The notes under the pieces were generated by a model, which did no database searches, was not told the DNA's origin, and worked only from the letters and a program-made list of their open reading frames with translations. A stretch of 64,000 nt of DNA from Atrichornis clamosus (lineage: Eukaryota > Chordata > Aves > Passeriformes > Menuridae), in the NCBI GenBank assembly GCA_013400975.1, contig WBMZ01012781.1:124001-188000 (forward strand). The letters run 5' to 3'. A program made the translations under genes and the position numbers. Below, in pieces: positions 62,501 through 64,000 of the stretch. The number at the start of each line of letters is the position of its first letter. The stretch's first letter is position 1.

Positions 62501-64000
62501 CACAGACTCCCCAACACTGGCACAGTTTGCTGATAACCAGCAACAGCTCAGGCTTGTCCCACTTCCACATGAAAAGAGGATGACAAAGAGGCCAGGATAC
62601 TCAAGCATCACAGGGATGAGGTTACGATTTCCACAAAAAAATGGGTCCTAAGTTATTTGTCAAAGACCAAACAAGAAGTTTAACACAGAGTCGAGAAAAA
62701 AAATCACATGTTGTCCTGAGTTCCAGTCTAGACCCATAAGGCAAGGCTACCTTTTTTATTTTATCTGCAGTATACCTCTTAAAGAGACCTGGATGTCTCT
62801 TTTGGCATATTTTCTTTACTATTGGATGTGACACATTTGGTTTATTTTTCCTTCCTTTGGGACAGAATTACAAAGAATTACATTCAGAATTCTGATTGCA
62901 AAATAACTATTGTTCCAGTGTGTAATGGCCTGAGCTAATAAAAAGGCAAAGGTATTCCAGGTGTAACCACAGTGAATAACTGAAAGATTAAAATACGAGC
63001 CTTCTAGGCAAACCACACCAAGGTAAACAGGCTAATGAATGTTAATATATGTAGAAAAGTATATAGCATTGAAAATGCTCTATGCCCTGAGTCATTTTAC
63101 TTTGCTCCTGCAATTCAAACCACAAAGCCAGAAAAGCCCTGCCTTTGTCTTCAGCATTGCCTCTGGAAGTCACACAATATATTCCGTCGTACACTGGTAG
63201 TCATACGACACGTGCAGGATTCACACATACACTGCAGATGCCAAATTTAGCAGAGAAGGGTGAAATGTCACTATTAGTCTGTCCTAGAACATTTCAAAAA
63301 TTAACACTGGGCACTTAACAACACCCTTTCCTGCACCTTCTACTTTACTTACAGACTAGTTCTTACCACTGTGTTTCTCCAGATCCACTCTTAGTAATGC
63401 CCAAATGGGCCCAAACAGTTACAACAAATCCCCTCCATTCAAGACACCTCTTTTTACTCATGAAAACACATCCCCTAAACTACTATCTTGTTATATCAGG
63501 TAGAACCCCAGCTTCCACTAATAATGCACATCCACAAATACTCCATTTGTATTATTTACAACTTCAGGAAAGTATATTAAGTCATGACTGCTGGTAGTCA
63601 GTCACATTGCACAGTCAGGTGTAAGGCTGAGAAGATAAAAGTTCATTTTACAGACTGATTTTAGTATACTAATCTTTAGCACTGAAAACCTCACAGGCTC
63701 AGTGTTTGACCTGAGAGCATTATTTCCTTATTTCTGAAGTTTAACAAAAACCAATTTGGTTGTCTTGAATTAAGTTGTGTTTTTCAAAAACAGCTTATTG
63801 GAAAAAAAACTAAAAAACCATTGCTACAAAGTCCCTCCATGCATCAGAAGGGTTAACTGTGAAGCACAACATGCAATGCTCAGTATAGAGCATACAAATT
63901 TAAAAGGCAAAATGCAACAGAAATTAAGAGCTGTAGATTCTTGAAGTTTACATTCTGTGAAGAAAGGGAGAACCTTTGATTAGATGTCAGTGGGCATCAG
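56580..64000. other. Gene-free DNA downstream of C7orf31
   Basis: No exon was recognised. In human, CYCS (cytochrome c) follows C7orf31 at roughly 10 kb. I looked for its haem-binding C-x-x-C-H exon and did not find it, so it probably lies beyond the window. Simple runs: T15 at 60417-60431 and A12 at about 61695-61706. Confidence 0.5.

Overview
This window reads as nuclear DNA of a songbird (oscine passerine). It is AT-rich, with large gene-free stretches and short exons with GT/AG borders. Its repeats are typical of birds: several CR1 LINE tails ending in the CR1 hallmark ATTCTATGATTCT, and an avian ERVL-like long terminal repeat. No bacterial, organellar or CRISPR-like feature was seen.

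Two loci carry the biology. (1) NPVF, the precursor of gonadotropin-inhibitory hormone (GnIH), lies on the + strand at 16342-19875. It has a TATA box, a signal-peptide exon, a main exon encoding three LPXRFamide peptides, and a tiny third coding exon that gives a predicted 173-residue precursor. The mature GnIH read here, SIKPFANLPLRF-amide, is as I recall the starling form, whereas finches and sparrows have Ser at the sixth residue. (2) About 30 kb downstream on the same strand (50499-56579) lie at least eight short exons of an ortholog of the poorly known vertebrate gene C7orf31. It is recognised by patchy similarity, consistent splice phases, a conserved C-terminal motif and a poly(A) signal. 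NPVF and C7orf31 are also neighbours on human 7p15, so synteny supports both calls. The 3' end of the C7orf31 copy is broken by a premature stop and apparent frameshifts, and its 5' coding exons were not found.

Layout: 1-9519 gene-free; 9520-9612 CR1 tail; 9613-14142 gene-free; 14143-14805 CR1; 16342-19875 NPVF; 20030-20800 low-complexity, pyrimidine-rich DNA with a repeated block; 23253-23340 CR1 tail; 24555-25045 endogenous-retrovirus-like tandem repeat; 26896-26914 strong CTCF-like motif; 28347-29776 long decayed CR1; 37444-37522 CR1 tail; 39388-40165 antisense CR1; 41270-41420 GC-rich patch with TATA-like and NRF1-like elements; 41948-42010 CR1 tail; 45433-46255 solo LTR; 47601-47666 and 49761-49797 hairpins; 50499-56579 C7orf31; 56580-64000 gene-free.

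The two genes are not known to act together. NPVF acts in the hypothalamus to restrain reproduction, and C7orf31 is mainly testis-associated. The CTCF-like motif between them is a possible boundary. No new multi-gene system was found. The most notable unexplained items are the eroding C7orf31 gene, two near-perfect hairpins, and the GC-rich patch that could be its promoter.
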